Of a stretch of 64,000 nt of DNA, positions 1 to 10,273 are shown piece by piece. The position numbers and the translations under genes were made by a program. The stretch comes from an uncultured Sutterella sp. (GTDB lineage Bacteria > Pseudomonadota > Gammaproteobacteria > Burkholderiales > Burkholderiaceae_F): assembly GCA_900544335.1 (NCBI GenBank), contig UQUS01000005.1, forward strand, positions 4,324-68,323, given 5' to 3'. The notes beneath the pieces were generated by a model that was given only the letters and a program-made list of their open reading frames with translations, was not told the DNA's origin and made no database searches. Each line of letters opens with the position of its first letter. The first letter of the stretch is position 1.

Positions 1-393
1 GGAGCCGTTCAGCAGATTTTGGCGTACACACATTTTCATAAGGTTCCCGTCACGCTGCAAACGGTTTCCGAAGCGCTACGCAACGTTTTCCGTTCGAGTT
101 CCGTACCGGTCACAATCGAGACGATTCAGGAAGCAGTTAGCGACTACTTTAAGATTAAAACCGCTGATTTACTTTCAAAAAAACGGACATCGGCCGTCTC
201 ACATGCCCGGCAAGTCGCCATGTACCTGGCAAAAGAACTGACGCAAAAAAGTTTGCCGGAAATCGGGGTTATGTTCGGTGGAAAAGACCATACGACGGTC
301 CTTTATGCCTGCCGAAAAATTTCCTCTTCGCGCTCGACCGATAAGCAGCTTCGCAACGACCTACATTTGCTCGAACAGCGCATTAAGAGTTAG
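1..393 (+). CDS. dnaA: Chromosomal replication initiator DnaA, 3' end only
   Basis: This is the C-terminal part of DnaA, the AAA+ protein that binds DnaA boxes at the origin and opens the duplex. The reading frame is open from base 1, so the gene begins upstream of the window and about 130 codons are visible. They hold the end of the ATPase lid region and domain IV, the helix-turn-helix DNA-binding domain. Its signature GGKDHTTVLYACRKI lies at about 277-321. The order dnaA-dnaN-gyrB is the classic chromosome-start arrangement. The family assignment is certain; only truncation by the window edge limits the entry. Confidence 0.97.
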   Translation, partial: GAVQQILAYTHFHKVPVTLQTVSEALRNVFRSSSVPVTIETIQEAVSDYFKIKTADLLSKKRTSAVSHARQVAMYLAKELTQKSLPEIGVMFGGKDHTTVLYACRKISSSRSTDKQLRNDLHLLEQRIKS

Positions 394-615
394 GTCGCCG
401 TTTTTTTCCTCCGGAACAGACGGTTGGCTTGTTTTCTCGATGCTTGCGAGGCCTGAAAAAACGCCTCTCAGACGTCTTATTTCGCGGTTTCCCGTTGTAA
501 AATGCGAGATAGTATTTCCGTTGCAGAAAACAAACCGTGCAACCGGAAAAAGATACCGTTCAAACGCAGACAAAGTCGGTGCTCTACATGGTCGGCTGTC
601 AACTGGAGACTTTCT

Positions 616-1725
616 ATGCAATTTATTGAGTGCGGGCGAGAGGCACTTCTCAAACCGTTATCTATCGTCGGGGGAATTATCGAGGGTCGCCAGACACTTC
701 CGATTTTGAGCAATATTTTGGTTGAAAAGGACGGTCAGGAGCTGACTTTTACGACAACGGATTTGGATATCCAGATTAAGACTCATGCTGCCATCGGTGT
801 CGGTCCCGATCAGTTAAAGGCCACGATTCCGGCAGCTAAATTCATTTCCATTCTCAATGCACTGCCGAAATCGGACAAGAATTTATCTGTGGAAACGGAA
901 GGAAAGAAAGTCCTTCTTCTTGCCGATACCAGTCGCTTTACCTTAGCTCAGCTCAATGCCGACGAATACCCGTCGTTACCGGCTATTACCGAAGGACGCA
1001 TATTTTCGCTTCCGGCCTCGGCCTTGAAGTACCTGTTCCAGATGGTTCACTTTGCCATGGCCCAGCAAGACATCCGCTACTACCTCAACGGACTTTTGCT
1101 CGTTGTAGAAAAAGACAAAGTGCGCACGGTTGCAACGGACGGACATCGCTTGGCCTGTTGCGATGCCAATTGCGAAATCAACATCGACGATCCCTTCAAT
1201 GCCATTTTGCCGCGCAAAGCCGTGTTGCAATTGATGAAGCTACTGCCTGAAACCGATGAACCCGTGAACGTGGAAATCGGTAAAGACCAGGCACGATTTA
1301 CATTCGGCGATATCGAATTTCTTGCGAAGTTAATCGACGGAAAATTCCCCGATTACACCCGTGTCATTCCGACCAATAACGACAAAATGTTCTTGGTGAA
1401 TCGAGAAAAACTCATCGGCGCGTTGCGTCGTGCCGCTATTCTGGCCAATGAAAAATTCAAAGGCCTGCGCTGGCTTGTCACGCAAGGGCATCTGCAGATT
1501 CAAAGTATTAACTCGGATATGGAAGAGGCCGTTGAAAACATCGATATTGATTACACGGGCCAAGATCTTGACTTAGGGTTTAACGTAACCTATCTACTTG
1601 ATGTTCTTTGCAATCTGAGAAACTCCGACGTTCGGTTCTCGTTCTCGACCTCGCAGGCCGCCACGCTCCTGACGATGCCTGAAAGCGAACAGTTCCGCTA
1701 CGTTCTGATGCCGATGCGTATCTAG
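616..1725 (+). CDS. dnaN: DNA polymerase III beta sliding clamp
   Basis: DnaN forms the ring-shaped dimer that tethers the replicative polymerase to DNA. The start chosen is the ATG at 616, which gives 369 residues beginning MQFIECGREALLKPL, close to the usual 366-370. It is preceded by a ctggag ribosome site at 603-608. An in-frame upstream ATG at 502 would add 38 residues not found in the family and lacks a good ribosome site. All three clamp domains appear complete, and the protein ends in the typical YVLMPMRI tail. A 222-base gap separates it from dnaA, so it may have its own promoter there; I could not pick a convincing one. Confidence 0.97.
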   Translation: MQFIECGREALLKPLSIVGGIIEGRQTLPILSNILVEKDGQELTFTTTDLDIQIKTHAAIGVGPDQLKATIPAAKFISILNALPKSDKNLSVETEGKKVLLLADTSRFTLAQLNADEYPSLPAITEGRIFSLPASALKYLFQMVHFAMAQQDIRYYLNGLLLVVEKDKVRTVATDGHRLACCDANCEINIDDPFNAILPRKAVLQLMKLLPETDEPVNVEIGKDQARFTFGDIEFLAKLIDGKFPDYTRVIPTNNDKMFLVNREKLIGALRRAAILANEKFKGLRWLVTQGHLQIQSINSDMEEAVENIDIDYTGQDLDLGFNVTYLLDVLCNLRNSDVRFSFSTSQAATLLTMPESEQFRYVLMPMRI

Positions 1726-1756
1726 TGCGTCTCCGGAGTTTTTTAACATCTTTAAG

Positions 1757-1788
1757 CGCCAACGAAAACAGCCTCGTCTTCGTTGGCG
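1757..1788. repeat. Perfect 10-bp inverted repeat between dnaN and gyrB
   Basis: CGCCAACGAA at 1757-1766 pairs with TTCGTTGGCG at 1779-1788 around a 12-base loop. It lies in the 119-base gap between dnaN and gyrB. Only two T residues follow the stem, so it is a weak candidate for an intrinsic terminator. It could also be a partial attenuator or a protein-binding dyad controlling gyrB. Confidence 0.5.
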
Positions 1789-1826
1789 TTGAAATCCTAT
1801 ATAGTTCGAACTTTTTGATTTCTTAG

Positions 1827-4391
<2,565 letters not shown>

Positions 4392-4402
4392 AGGAAAAGA
4401 CC

Positions 4403-5353
4403 ATGCCGACGAACAATGAGCAGTTGGTTGTTGCCGTTTCTTCTCGCGCGTTGTTCGATTTGGAAAAGGAGCACCGACTTTTTGAAGAAGCCGGCATCGA
4501 GGCGTATCGGAAGTATCAGACAGAGCACAAGGACGAGCCGTTAAAGCCCGGAGTGGCTTACCCCTTTGTCCGGCGCTTATTGATGCTCAATAAGATTTAC
4601 GGTCCCGAGTCTTTTAAAGTCATTGTCATCAGCCGTAATTCTCCGGAAACAGGGCAGCGGTTCTTTTCTTCGTGTCGGTACTACAACCTGCCGATTAAAG
4701 CCGGTGCTTTTACCTCCGGGCAGTCGACATTTCCGTACCTATCTGCTTACGGTGCGTCCCTATTTTTAAGCGCCAATAAAGAAAACGTCATTTGCGCCAT
4801 TCATCAGGGACTGCCGGCCGGTCTTGTCCTTCCGATCAAACTCTCGCAGCAAGAAACCGACAGCGAAAACGAACTGAGAATTGCGTTTGACTTTGACGGC
4901 GTCATCGTCGATGACGAATCGGAGAAAACCTATAAAAAGGAAGGATTAGCCGGATTTGAACGCTTTGAGCAGCGTCTTAAGACCACGCCGCATGCGCCTG
5001 GCCCCTTACATCAGCTCTTTAAGAAGTTAGCGCGCTTTCAAGAACTCGATGAAAAACTCGGACAAGGAAATCCTTACTACAAGCCCAATATCCGTGTAGC
5101 CATCGTCACAGCACGCGGTGCTCCGAGCGAGCAGCGTCTGATTACGACACTGCGCTCGTTCGGGATGCGCGCCGCCGAGCTTTTTTTACTCGACGGCATG
5201 CCCAAAGCCGGTGTCTTAGAAGCTTTTCGCCCGCACATCTTTTTTGACGATCAAATTCGGCACCTAGAGGGGACCAAACAGATTGTCCCGAGCGTGTTAA
5301 TTCCGTTCGGCGTGCGGAACGGTCAAGACACTTCTGTTGTTGTTAATAAATAG
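4403..5353 (+). CDS. 5'-nucleotidase (cN-I type, HAD-like)
   Basis: This 316-residue protein matches the bacterial branch of the cytosolic 5'-nucleotidase family (PF06189), which removes phosphate from nucleoside monophosphates. The key motif DFDGVIVDDE near residue 163 supplies the nucleophilic Asp of HAD-type phosphatases. VAIVTARG near residue 235 and HIFFDDQ near residue 276 supply the later conserved Ser/Thr and acidic residues. There is no signal peptide, so it should be cytoplasmic. It starts 12 bases after gyrB with the ribosome site aaagga at 4390-4395, which suggests co-transcription with gyrB. The substrate range cannot be read from the sequence. Confidence 0.85.
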   Translation: MPTNNEQLVVAVSSRALFDLEKEHRLFEEAGIEAYRKYQTEHKDEPLKPGVAYPFVRRLLMLNKIYGPESFKVIVISRNSPETGQRFFSSCRYYNLPIKAGAFTSGQSTFPYLSAYGASLFLSANKENVICAIHQGLPAGLVLPIKLSQQETDSENELRIAFDFDGVIVDDESEKTYKKEGLAGFERFEQRLKTTPHAPGPLHQLFKKLARFQELDEKLGQGNPYYKPNIRVAIVTARGAPSEQRLITTLRSFGMRAAELFLLDGMPKAGVLEAFRPHIFFDDQIRHLEGTKQIVPSVLIPFGVRNGQDTSVVVNK

Positions 5354-5402
5354 ATTTTGAAAAAATAAAAATGACAGTAGTAACAACAGAGGCCGTCAAA
5401 GC

Positions 5403-5589
5403 TGTGGAAAACCACCGAAAAGCGTGAGATTTCATAAAATTAGGAACTGAACAACTCTTTGGATAACGTTTGAAAACCCTGTAAAGTCCATCGAAATACA
5501 TGTGAAAGGAAGTCTTTGGTTTCGATTCGATTGTCAAGTGCTGTGAACAAGACCGAGATTTTCACAACGAATTCACAGAGTTATTCCCA
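5403..5589. other. Cluster of DnaA-box-like 9-mers in an AT-rich gap
   Basis: The 252-base gap between the 5'-nucleotidase and the BON lipoprotein holds several 9-mers close to the DnaA box (TTATCCACA or its complement TGTGGATAA). TGTGGAAAA at 5403-5411 and TTTGGATAA at 5458-5466 have one mismatch each. TGTGAACAA at 5542-5550 and TTATTCCCA at 5581-5589 have two. No perfect box is present. The region is AT-rich and close to dnaA, but the usual betaproteobacterial oriC lies next to dnaA, outside this window. Confidence 0.25.
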
Positions 5590-5605
5590 TTACGAGGGAT
5601 TGGAT

Positions 5606-6268
5606 ATGAAAAAAACAATTTACTGCGTGGCTCTGGCATGTGCTGTCGCCGGAACGGCCTTAAGCGGATGTACGGCTGTGGCTATCGGCGGGGCCACTTA
5701 TGCGACAACGACGGCCGTCGGCACGATTATCGATCGCAGAACAACCGGAACGGTGGTTGACGATAAGCTACTGGAAAAGAAACTTTCTTTCGAAATCAGC
5801 CAGAAGCTCGGTAAAGAGACCGATAGCCACGTCACCGTGACGTGCTACAACCGTCGCGTGCTTTTAACTGGTGAGATTTCCAGTCAGCAGGCCAAAGAGA
5901 CCGTATCAAAAGTCGCCGCCGAGAGTACTGGAGTTCGTGAAGTCATCAATGAGTTGAGTGTTCAGGAAAATGCCTCTCTTTTCGAGCGGATGGGGGACTC
6001 GACAATTGCCACAAAAGTCCGCACGCGTATCGTTGCCAATCAACAAGTGGAAATTAACCAGATGAAAATTGCCGTTGACCGCGGCATTGTTTACATCATC
6101 GGCATTCTCACAGCCCAGGAAAATAAGATTGCTTGCGAAATCGCCGCCTCGACATCCGGTGTGGTTCGTGTGGTCTCTTGCGCTGAAATCGTAACGCCCG
6201 AGCAGGTTCAGGAACAGATGCGTCAGCTCCAGAGTAACCAAAACACGCCTTCCGATACGGCGCAATAA
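5606..6268 (+). CDS. BON-domain outer-membrane lipoprotein (DolP/YraP-like)
   Basis: This 220-residue secreted lipoprotein has two BON domains, the arrangement of DolP (YraP), which supports outer-membrane integrity. The ATG at 5606 is chosen because it follows the ribosome site acgaggga and starts a clean lipoprotein signal, MKKTIYCVALACAV. The lipobox LSGC puts the lipidated Cys at residue 22. The first BON domain is about residues 52-115 (VTVTCYNRRVLLTGEI) and the second about 127-195 (IAVDRGIVYIIGILT). The tail is Gln-rich. A reading frame extending to 5516 is rejected because it would bury the signal peptide. In many betaproteobacteria dolP follows yraN/diaA; here it stands alone. Confidence 0.88.
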   Translation: MKKTIYCVALACAVAGTALSGCTAVAIGGATYATTTAVGTIIDRRTTGTVVDDKLLEKKLSFEISQKLGKETDSHVTVTCYNRRVLLTGEISSQQAKETVSKVAAESTGVREVINELSVQENASLFERMGDSTIATKVRTRIVANQQVEINQMKIAVDRGIVYIIGILTAQENKIACEIAASTSGVVRVVSCAEIVTPEQVQEQMRQLQSNQNTPSDTAQ

Positions 6269-6275
6269 GTCAAAA

Positions 6276-6303
6276 CGGGAACCTATGAAAAAACGGGTTC
6301 CCG
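6276..6303. terminator. Stem-loop between convergent BON-lipoprotein and menA-like genes
   Basis: CGGGAACC at 6276-6283 pairs with GGTTCCCG at 6296-6303 around a 12-base loop. It lies exactly in the 40-base gap between the stop codons of two convergent genes. On the minus strand the stem is followed by GTTTTG, so it best fits the terminator of the menA operon. It may also act weakly on the plus strand. Confidence 0.6.
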
Positions 6304-6308
6304 GCGAC

Positions 6309-7217
6309 TTACGAATTCAGAAGTTTTGCTGTTACGATAGAAAGAGCGAGTAACACGGAGAAAAAGAGCTCTAACTTTACCGTTGAAAATAAAACGGAAT
6401 TTAAGGCCTCGCCTTGCGTGACAGGGAGCGTTTTCATCAGGTGCAGGCATTCCGGGAGCAGCAAAAGGACAATGGCAACTGTTAAAAGACGATAGTCCGA
6501 AAGAATCATTCCGAAGCACGCTGCAAACGGAAGTAGCACAAGGCACGTGTAGAGGAGCCGGGTTTTCTCCGGTCCTAAGAGAACCGCCAAAGTCCTTCGG
6601 TTTACGGAGGCATCGTGTGCGATATCGCGGTAGTTATTGATTACTAAAACGGCCGTAGCGAAAGACCCGACGGCGCAAGATGATAAAAAGCACGGAACGG
6701 AAAGACTGTGTGTCTGCAAGTAATACGTTCCGCAGACGGCGGTAATCCCGAAAAAGAGAAAGCACACGAGCTCGCTAAATGGGGTATAGGCCAGGGGTTT
6801 CGGTCCTCCCATATATAGGTACGCCGCCACAATCGAAGCGATACTAATAAGAACAATCACCCATCCGCCTGAAATCATCAGAAAGAGCGTATCGGCCGCC
6901 ACAATCACACCGAGTAAGCAAATGGCTTTTTCCACGCGAGCAACGGAAAGAAGCCCTAAGGACGTGGCTCTCGGAAGACCTTTTCGGTTCGCACGTTCAG
7001 CATTTCTGCGGGTGTAAGCCGCATCGTTTTCCATATTGGAAATCGCTTGCATGAGAACCGACAAAAGAATCGTTGCGAGAGCAATGGACCAATCGATCGT
7101 GTGTGTGTCAAAAAAAGCGACGGACAAACCGACAAGAACAGGAGATAAAGCAATCGCCCAGGTTTTCGGACGAGAGCACATGATCCAGGATGCAAGAGAG
7201 CTTTTTTTGATGGTCAT
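6309..7217 (-). CDS. menA: MenA-like 1,4-dihydroxy-2-naphthoate prenyltransferase with altered first Asp motif
   Basis: The protein is a 302-residue polytopic UbiA-superfamily member. It resembles MenA, which attaches the polyprenyl tail to dihydroxynaphthoate in menaquinone synthesis. The MenA-like block YMGGPKPLAY...ELVCFLFFG lies at residues 135-157. The second Asp-rich motif NNYRDIAHD, near residues 194-202, is intact. The first motif is normally NDxxD but reads NDAAY at residues 64-68, and the next conserved acidic position is Glu74. That motif binds Mg2+ and the prenyl diphosphate, so activity may be altered. The gene overlaps the DUF493 start by four bases (ATGA), which implies translational coupling. 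It could be another UbiA enzyme, but MenA fits best. Confidence 0.78.
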   Translation of the reverse strand: MTIKKSSLASWIMCSRPKTWAIALSPVLVGLSVAFFDTHTIDWSIALATILLSVLMQAISNMENDAAYTRRNAERANRKGLPRATSLGLLSVARVEKAICLLGVIVAADTLFLMISGGWVIVLISIASIVAAYLYMGGPKPLAYTPFSELVCFLFFGITAVCGTYYLQTHSLSVPCFLSSCAVGSFATAVLVINNYRDIAHDASVNRRTLAVLLGPEKTRLLYTCLVLLPFAACFGMILSDYRLLTVAIVLLLLPECLHLMKTLPVTQGEALNSVLFSTVKLELFFSVLLALSIVTAKLLNS

Positions 7218-7486
7218 AAGACGAACTTTGCATCGGGAAGGGCCGTTAAAGCACGGTAAACGGCATCAAGCTGATCCTGGCTATCGGCATACACACTGGC
7301 TGTCAGTGAGATGTAGGATTTATTTTTCGAGTATTCGGACATCAGAGTCGTGGGCTCGAAAAGCGGGATCACCGAACGGATGGCAGAGGCAACGTCGCCG
7401 GTGAAACTTTCCGTGTTGTTTCCGATGATTTTGATCGGAAACAGTGTCGGAAAGACCAAAAGGGGTTTATTTGTTTCTTGTTTCAT
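7214..7486 (-). CDS. ybeD: DUF493 (YbeD-family) protein
   Basis: This 90-residue protein matches the DUF493/YbeD family, small ACT-like proteins of unknown function. Recognisable parts are the opening FPTLFPIKIIG and the later KSYISLTASVYADSQDQLD. Next to a dacA homologue is the usual proteobacterial place for it (dacA-ybeD-lipB-lipA), but here lipB and lipA are replaced by a menA-like gene. Its start lies 20 bases inside the end of the PBP5-like gene and its stop overlaps the menA-like start, so the three genes are very probably one transcript. Confidence 0.88.
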   Translation of the reverse strand: MKQETNKPLLVFPTLFPIKIIGNNTESFTGDVASAIRSVIPLFEPTTLMSEYSKNKSYISLTASVYADSQDQLDAVYRALTALPDAKFVL

Positions 7487-8654
7487 GGCCGGAAGAATAG
7501 TTTTCGGTTGTTTTCAGTCGAACGGCATCAATCAGACGACTGATATAACCGCCTTGCCCGATATCGTGCCGAGCATACAGCGGAAAGGACGCAATGGGTT
7601 TTTGTTCAAAGGCCACTTGCAGTGTTCCGATTTTCTCACCTTTTTTAATCGGAGCAACCAGCGGATGCATGTAAACGACACGCGTGGAAAAGCCGCCAGT
7701 GCCGCGCGCAATCAAAAGTTTATGCGGAACGGTAACCCAGACAGCACGAGAAAAACCGACATCGAGTTTGTCGCGGTTTCCTTTTAAAACATCGAGCCTG
7801 GCAATGGTCGTGTTGTCGTCAAAAAGCTTGATGGTTTCGTAGTTAAGCCATCCCTGACGCAACAGGTTAAACGATTCATCGATGGTTTTTTCGCGGTTCT
7901 TACCCTTAAGAACGACACTGATTAAGGAGCGGGGAATCGTTTTTTCATTTTCTTGACGCAGCCACGAAGAAATCACGTTTAAATTGGATGTACTGGCCAT
8001 CACGCCGTTAATGCTCGGGCTTTTCCAAAGCGAGAGATTGCAGTTTTTCTGGGTGTGTCCGGAAAAGGAAAACTCCGCTTGAGAAAACCACGCAAAGACT
8101 TCGGGAAACTCAATGCGAATTTGATTGGCTAGGAGTGCCAAATCGTAAGCCGATGAGGTTTGATTTTGGGAGGCAATCGGAAACGTAAAAGAAGAATCCG
8201 TCATCCCGATATCTCGGGCGAGTCGATTCATGTCCCGAACAAAGGCCTCATAACTTCCGCTTAAAAAGCGAGCGACGGCAAGCGAGGAATCTTCGGCTCC
8301 GACGACGGCAATCGATTGCAGTAATGTTTGGAGCGGCACGAACGTGCCCGAGACCAAGTAAATGCGCCGGGAACTTTGCGAGCGTTGCGTGTCTTCGTAA
8401 TTGACGGGAACGGACGCTGTGGCGTCTTGTGTCTTCCCCTCAGAGAGTTTTAATGCCGTGTAAAGCGCCATCAGGCACGTTAACTCTCCGGGATTGATGC
8501 GTTCATGGGCTTTTTGGTCAAATAAGACAGCGCCGCTTTCTGCGTCAATTAAAACGCCGATCGGGGCGGCAAGCTGCATCGAGGCTGCGCGCGCCGTTCC
8601 GGTGACGGTCAAGAAAAACAAGCAAGAGAAAAGGGCAAGAAAATTTCGTAACAT
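7467..8654 (-). CDS. PBP5/DacA homologue lacking all three catalytic motifs (pseudoenzyme)
   Basis: The protein is a 395-residue homologue of D-Ala-D-Ala carboxypeptidase DacA (PBP5), which trims peptidoglycan stem peptides. It has a signal peptide (residues 1-24), a penicillin-binding-like domain (about 25-265) and a recognisable PBP5 C-terminal beta domain (about 280-375, with PLVAPIKKGEKIGTLQV). The catalytic motifs are gone. SxxK reads ELTC (Glu57, Cys60) in the context NPGELTCLM. SxN reads GAE (119-121) within VVGAEDSS. KTG reads MAS (219-221) after SINGV, with a short deletion beside it. The frame is open throughout and the dacA-ybeD order is conserved, so this looks like a true dacA descendant that became a non-enzymatic protein rather than a decaying gene. 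Confidence 0.88.
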   Translation of the reverse strand: MLRNFLALFSCLFFLTVTGTARAASMQLAAPIGVLIDAESGAVLFDQKAHERINPGELTCLMALYTALKLSEGKTQDATASVPVNYEDTQRSQSSRRIYLVSGTFVPLQTLLQSIAVVGAEDSSLAVARFLSGSYEAFVRDMNRLARDIGMTDSSFTFPIASQNQTSSAYDLALLANQIRIEFPEVFAWFSQAEFSFSGHTQKNCNLSLWKSPSINGVMASTSNLNVISSWLRQENEKTIPRSLISVVLKGKNREKTIDESFNLLRQGWLNYETIKLFDDNTTIARLDVLKGNRDKLDVGFSRAVWVTVPHKLLIARGTGGFSTRVVYMHPLVAPIKKGEKIGTLQVAFEQKPIASFPLYARHDIGQGGYISRLIDAVRLKTTENYSSGHETRNK

Positions 8655-8755
8655 GCGTGGAATTTTACGTTTTTTGTTGCGCTAAAGTCTGTCTCGGAAA
8701 GCGGCAAGAGCCCTTTGTGTCAAAGTTAGAAATGTTTTTAAAGGAAACCGGTCCG

Positions 8756-9523
8756 ATGTCCCTACGCGAAAAGCAGTTATCCGATTTACTCGGACCGATG
8801 TTTCGTGTTTCTTGGCTTCAGGAAACCGAAAGCACGAATACGGATGTCAAACGAGAATTGCTCGCTGGCGAGCAGGCAGGAATCCTCGTGTGCTTGGCTG
8901 ACCGTCAGACAAAAGGAAAAGGGACACGAGGGCGCGTGTGGGAGAGCGAACAAAAGGCGCTTCTCGTGAGTATCGGATTGACCCTCACAGAGCCGATTCC
9001 TTCGTTAATGCCGGTCCTCGGTTGGGACGTGATGCAATGCTGCCGTCAAGTCGATTCGCGAGTCCGCGTGAAGTGGCCCAATGACCTTTGGATTGAAGGA
9101 AAAAAACTCGGAGGAATTCTCTGCGAAGTCGTTCATTTAAAGAGCGGACAAACGGGTCTTGTAATCGGAATCGGCATCAATTTAAAAGGCACAAATAAGG
9201 AGCGTGCGTATCTATCCTTGAGGTCCGACGGATATGTGGATTTTTTTGCCGATGTGATTCGGACGGCCGCTCGGTGTGTCAAAACCTTTACGCCCGAGAA
9301 AATCAAGCTGATAGGCTCGCAGTGGAGTCGATTTGATGCACTATACGGGACCAAAGTCTTTGCGCAAATGCCGAATGGTCGGATAATCTCGGGTACGGAA
9401 CAAGGAATCAATGAAAAAGGGGAGTTGATTCTTTCTTGCGGAACGAAACGATTGGCTTTTTTGGATATAACCCTGCATTTACACACACGAGACGGTAAGA
9501 GTAGTGACGGTTTTATTGGTTGA
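8756..9523 (+). CDS. birA: Biotin-[acetyl-CoA-carboxylase] ligase, catalytic-only BirA
   Basis: This enzyme joins biotin to the carrier subunit of acetyl-CoA carboxylase using ATP. The start chosen is the ATG at 8756, ten bases after the ribosome site aagga at 8741-8745, giving 255 residues. The frame is open back to 8657, but that would reach almost to the start codon of the divergent dacA-like gene. Visible motifs are the substrate loop KGKGTRGRVW and the ATP/biotin site VKWPNDLWIEGKKLGGIL. No N-terminal winged helix is present, so it is a ligase without the repressor function of E. coli BirA. Its last 20 bases overlap coaX. Confidence 0.92.
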   Translation: MSLREKQLSDLLGPMFRVSWLQETESTNTDVKRELLAGEQAGILVCLADRQTKGKGTRGRVWESEQKALLVSIGLTLTEPIPSLMPVLGWDVMQCCRQVDSRVRVKWPNDLWIEGKKLGGILCEVVHLKSGQTGLVIGIGINLKGTNKERAYLSLRSDGYVDFFADVIRTAARCVKTFTPEKIKLIGSQWSRFDALYGTKVFAQMPNGRIISGTEQGINEKGELILSCGTKRLAFLDITLHLHTRDGKSSDGFIG

Positions 9524-10262
9524 TTTAGGAAATACGGCGTTAAAGTGGGCGACATCAGATAGGCCCGGAGACCCACATACCTATGTGCACGCGGGGTCTT
9601 CCGTGATTTCCGAGGATTTGATTCGCACGTGGCTTTCATTGCGTCCGAGTCGCGTTTTCGGCTGTATGGTTTCAAGCGAAGCCTTAGCCTTGTCGCTCAC
9701 AAACTTTTTTAACAGACAGCACATTCATTGGGAATGGCTTCAATCGGAAAAAAGCTTTAACGGTCCTTTCTGTTTGAAAAACGGGTATGACAACTACCGA
9801 CAACTCGGCAGTGATCGTTGGCACGCCGCTATCGGTGCCGTCAGTCTCTTCCCGAATCAAGCCCTGATTATTGCCCAGATCGGAACGGCGACAACGGTCG
9901 ATATCGTGTTGCCTGATAAAGACGGCATGGTTTTTCTCGGCGGTCGTATTTTGGCCGGACCGTCGCTCATGATTTCTTCGCTTATCGGTGCAACGCAGTG
10001 CAAGTACAGTGAACCCGGAAAACAAGAGGCATTCCCCTTAAATACGGTCGATGCCATCAGCACGGGGATTATCGAAGCGCATTTGGGTCTTTTCGAGCAT
10101 GCGTGTCGCGCTGTTCGAGAAAAGGGCTTTGAGCCGCAAATCGTTTTCGCCGGCGGCGCAGCGCCCATTCTCGCGCCCTATATCACGCAGGCATTTCCCG
10201 ATGCCGTCCAAAAACACAATCTGGTCTTGCACGGTCTAGCCCTACGAGCCAAGCTCGGCTAA
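9504..10262 (+). CDS. coaX: Type III pantothenate kinase
   Basis: CoaX phosphorylates pantothenate, the first step of coenzyme A synthesis; the type III enzyme is not inhibited by CoA. The 252-residue protein has the expected acetate-kinase-fold motifs: DLGNT at the N-terminus (phosphate-binding), GSDRWHAAIGA near residues 96-106, and IGTATTVDIV near residues 123-132. The start is a GTG at 9504, within the end of birA. The birA-coaX-SPOR order is common in Burkholderiales and suggests a shared transcript. Confidence 0.94.
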   Translation: MTVLLVDLGNTALKWATSDRPGDPHTYVHAGSSVISEDLIRTWLSLRPSRVFGCMVSSEALALSLTNFFNRQHIHWEWLQSEKSFNGPFCLKNGYDNYRQLGSDRWHAAIGAVSLFPNQALIIAQIGTATTVDIVLPDKDGMVFLGGRILAGPSLMISSLIGATQCKYSEPGKQEAFPLNTVDAISTGIIEAHLGLFEHACRAVREKGFEPQIVFAGGAAPILAPYITQAFPDAVQKHNLVLHGLALRAKLG

Positions 10263-10273
10263 AGAGACGGGGT

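Noticed and set aside
502..615. N-terminal extension of dnaN from the ATG at 502
   Set aside because: No ribosome site and no family match for the 38 extra residues; ATG 616 fits length and ribosome site.
394..615. Strong dnaA terminator in the dnaA-dnaN gap
   Set aside because: GAGGC (448-452) and GCCTC (463-467) make only a five-base stem with no following T-run.
5516..5605. N-terminal extension of the BON lipoprotein
   Set aside because: Would bury the lipoprotein signal; ATG 5606 gives a proper lipobox and follows a ribosome site.
7467..9523. The 20-base overlaps at 7467-7486, 9504-9523 and 52391-52410 as a repeated signal
   Set aside because: They have no sequence in common and two are same-strand while one is convergent; equal length is probably chance.
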